Source of the DNA: UBA3792 sp946185305 | Lineage (GTDB): Bacteria > Bacillota > Clostridia > Christensenellales > CAG-138 | Reading direction: 5' to 3' | Length of the DNA: 25,112 bases | Assembly (NCBI GenBank): GCA_946185305.1 | Contig: CAMHJE010000016.1 | Span: forward strand, 1-25,112 | In this document: positions 23,627-25,112 of the stretch, one piece after another | Layout of the letters: every line of letters starts with the position of its first letter | Position numbering within the stretch: the stretch's first letter is position 1 | The notes under the pieces: model-generated | Database searches by the model: none | The model's input: the letters and a program-made list of their open reading frames with translations, nothing else | What the model was told of the DNA's origin: nothing | Translations under genes and position numbers: made by a program

Positions 23627-24288
23627 GATGGCATCGTTCCTTTCCCGGACGCTTTGGCTTTAGCGTCCGAAAAGATTCGCTGTATACCGTGCTTCATGGC
23701 GATCAGGCCCATGTCGATGCCCATGAAGAACACGCCGAACAGGATCGGTTCCACACCGAGCGGAACGGTGTCCTCAGCGCCGGTCACGGCAAGGATCGCA
23801 ATATTGACGACATTGTACAGCGTGGCGACTAAAAACAGGACGACGAACGCGTACAGGATATTCCAAAAGAAGCTCGCCAATCCCTTTTGGGGAAACATCA
23901 TCCACCGGTCGTTTGCGCCCTCGGTCTCGGCAAAGTAGCGGAAGATCGTGTTGATCAAAAGATCCGTGACCATGCCGAGGGCAATCGCCGTGGCGACGAA
24001 CAGATCAAGCTGATCCGCGATATACATGCCCAGTCCCCACAGGAAGAAGAAGCATACCGCGCCGTAGAACCACGTTTTGATCAGCACAACCTTCAGCCAC
24101 ATCGGGAGCTTGAACCTGCCCTTTGAACGGTACTTGTTCAGCTCAGCTTCGGAAACGACCGGGGAGTTGCTTTCATCCGCATCGACAAGATCATCAACCG
24201 CCTTGGTGTTCAGCCGATAATAGGCGGACGCTTCGCGAGCGTCCTCCTGTTTTCGGCTATACGGTTGTTTCTTTCTTTTGGATGCCAT
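23623..24288 (-). CDS. Unrecognised four-helix membrane protein (operon protein 2)
   Basis: A 221-residue protein of no family that I recognise. The first 60 residues are hydrophilic and highly charged, beginning KRKKQPYSRKQED, and should lie in the cytoplasm. About four hydrophobic helices follow (near 65-90, 97-117, 138-168 and 178-198), then a short basic tail. It does not show the EAA loop of ABC permeases. It lies nine bases after a second membrane protein gene and overlaps GH28 by four bases, so it is cotranscribed with a MalK-type ATPase upstream and pectin hydrolases downstream. A helper or regulatory role in sugar import is inference from context only. Confidence 0.75.
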   Translation of the reverse strand: MASKRKKQPYSRKQEDAREASAYYRLNTKAVDDLVDADESNSPVVSEAELNKYRSKGRFKLPMWLKVVLIKTWFYGAVCFFFLWGLGMYIADQLDLFVATAIALGMVTDLLINTIFRYFAETEGANDRWMMFPQKGLASFFWNILYAFVVLFLVATLYNVVNIAILAVTGAEDTVPLGVEPILFGVFFMGIDMGLIAMKHGIQRIFSDAKAKASGKGTMPS

Positions 24289-24297
24289 GGAAAACGT

Positions 24298-24858
24298 TTA
24301 TTCCTCTCCGGAAATGTCGATAGCGTCGAGCTTGCCGTTGTCCTCCACGCTGACGGAGGTATTGATCTTCCGAAGCAGCTTGCCATAGACCGGCAGCAGC
24401 GCAATGAGGCCGACGGAAATCGCAAGCAGAATGATGTGATCATTCAGCATGTTGTTCGCCAATGCGATATACACGGTGGCCTTGGTGATCTGGATCGGGT
24501 TATCCGCACGCGTAATGGCGTTGGTGATCGCGCGGAGATAGAACACGTCGCAGAAGATGATGACCGCGATCATGACGAACATGAGCACGAGCATCGGGAT
24601 ATTTACCTTCTTGCGCCGCGGAAACGCGTTCAAAAAGCACACGAACGACAGCAGCGAGAACAGCATCGTTGCGAACCCGCAAAGGCCCATGCCGGGGCCC
24701 TGAATCTTGGCCGTCGTGTCGGAAATGTTCATGAGGTTCAGCGAATACACGAGGAAAGAGATCCCCAGCGCGATCATCGGAATGATCTGCGGACGGCGCT
24801 TCAAGGCAACCAGCAGCTTGCGGAAGAACTCTTTAATGACGGTAAGAGCTTTTTTCAT
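24298..24858 (-). CDS. Unrecognised four-helix membrane protein (operon protein 1)
   Basis: A 186-residue protein without a family name I can assign. A basic amphipathic N-terminus (KKALTVIKEFFRKLLVALKRR) is followed by four hydrophobic helices (near 24-43, 57-78, 86-108 and 140-158). A conserved-looking GMGLCGFATMLFS segment is in the second helix and FPRRKKVNIP in the next loop; the acidic tail is DISGEE. It has no ABC permease EAA motif and no binding-protein features. Its ATG is two bases after the MalK-type ATPase stop codon, with GGGGAG overlapping that gene's end, so the two are made together. I infer an accessory subunit of the importer, with modest confidence. Confidence 0.75.
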   Translation of the reverse strand: MKKALTVIKEFFRKLLVALKRRPQIIPMIALGISFLVYSLNLMNISDTTAKIQGPGMGLCGFATMLFSLLSFVCFLNAFPRRKKVNIPMLVLMFVMIAVIIFCDVFYLRAITNAITRADNPIQITKATVYIALANNMLNDHIILLAISVGLIALLPVYGKLLRKINTSVSVEDNGKLDAIDISGEE

Positions 24859-24860
24859 CG

Positions 24861-25112
24861 TTACTTCTCCCCTCTGATCGCATTGGTCGTATCCTTATCG
24901 AAGAAATGCTTCTTCACAAAGGAAACCTGCACGCGATCGCCCTGACGATAATCGCACCAGCCGCGCAGCTTACACGTGATCTTGTCCTCCGGCTTTTTGG
25001 AATCGCCCAAATGGCCGTGCACCAGCGTGTTCATGCCGAGGTTCTCGTTCGAGAAGACCTTGACCGACACCGCGCCGCCTTCGACGATATCTTCGGGACG
25101 AACGCCGAGGAC
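24861..25112 (-). CDS. MalK/UgpC-type ABC transporter ATPase, C-terminal part only
   Basis: The last 83 codons of a sugar ABC ATPase whose 5' part lies beyond the right edge. The visible part is the TOBE/OB regulatory domain. It begins with VLGVRPEDIV, the strand typical of MalK/UgpC proteins, and continues with FSNENLGMNTLVHGH, where family members bind or sense partners. It ends KDTTNAIRGEK. It is a different gene from the complete ATPase at 17363-18439. It is the most upstream visible gene of the operon leading to GH28 and GH105. Permease and binding-protein genes may lie further upstream. Confidence 0.85.
   Translation of the reverse strand, partial: VLGVRPEDIVEGGAVSVKVFSNENLGMNTLVHGHLGDSKKPEDKITCKLRGWCDYRQGDRVQVSFVKKHFFDKDTTNAIRGEK

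Noticed and set aside
1..25112. CRISPR arrays, tRNA or rRNA genes, insertion sequences, phage genes
   Set aside because: No regularly spaced repeats, no transposase or integrase motifs and no recognisable RNA gene sequence were seen on either strand.

Overview
The window looks like chromosomal DNA of a gut-type Clostridia (Bacillota), possibly Oscillospiraceae-like. This is an inference from strong AGGAGG-type ribosome binding sites, tightly packed operons with ATGA stop/start overlaps, an AgrC/LytTR-type two-component pair, MsmX/UgpC-type sugar ABC ATPases, domain-permuted membrane-anchored GH3 enzymes and a fairly high G+C content. No phage genes, transposases, rRNA, tRNA or CRISPR array were seen. 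18 protein genes are supported, one of them cut by the right edge.

Left part (1-10.1 kb): two large GH3 glycosidases (70-3030 on +, 7135-10092 on -) carry the permuted domain order and a membrane segment at each end, so their catalytic parts should face outward. Between them is a self-contained minus-strand operon of a TetR regulator, an ABM-type monooxygenase, a carboxymuconolactone-decarboxylase/cupin fusion, a flavodoxin lipoprotein and a DUF4405 membrane protein rich in histidine. It is driven by a near-consensus promoter with two copies of a TTGACA-N3-TGTCAA palindrome. Two short coding-like remnants lie in the flanking spacers.

Middle part (10.2-14 kb): a LytTR response regulator and an AgrC-like GHKL kinase form a two-gene operon upstream of the second GH3, separated from it by a terminator. 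A solitary class II galT has its own promoter and a leader hairpin.

Right part (14-25.1 kb): a pectin/rhamnogalacturonan utilisation region. One minus-strand cluster holds a GH4 enzyme with the CHEV motif of alpha-galacturonidases, an MsmX-type ATPase, KduI, KDPG aldolase, KDG kinase and a KduD-like dehydrogenase. An AraC regulator is divergent from GH4, with repeated candidate operators between them. Converging on araC is a second minus-strand operon: the end of another MalK-type ATPase, two unrecognised four-helix membrane proteins, a GH28 and a GH105. GH28, GH105 and GH4 have no signal peptide, so imported oligogalacturonides are probably cut in the cytoplasm. The unsaturated galacturonate that GH105 releases would then enter KduI-KduD-KdgK-Eda to give pyruvate and glyceraldehyde-3-phosphate. 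No pectate lyase, sugar-binding protein or ABC permease is visible; these must lie outside the window.
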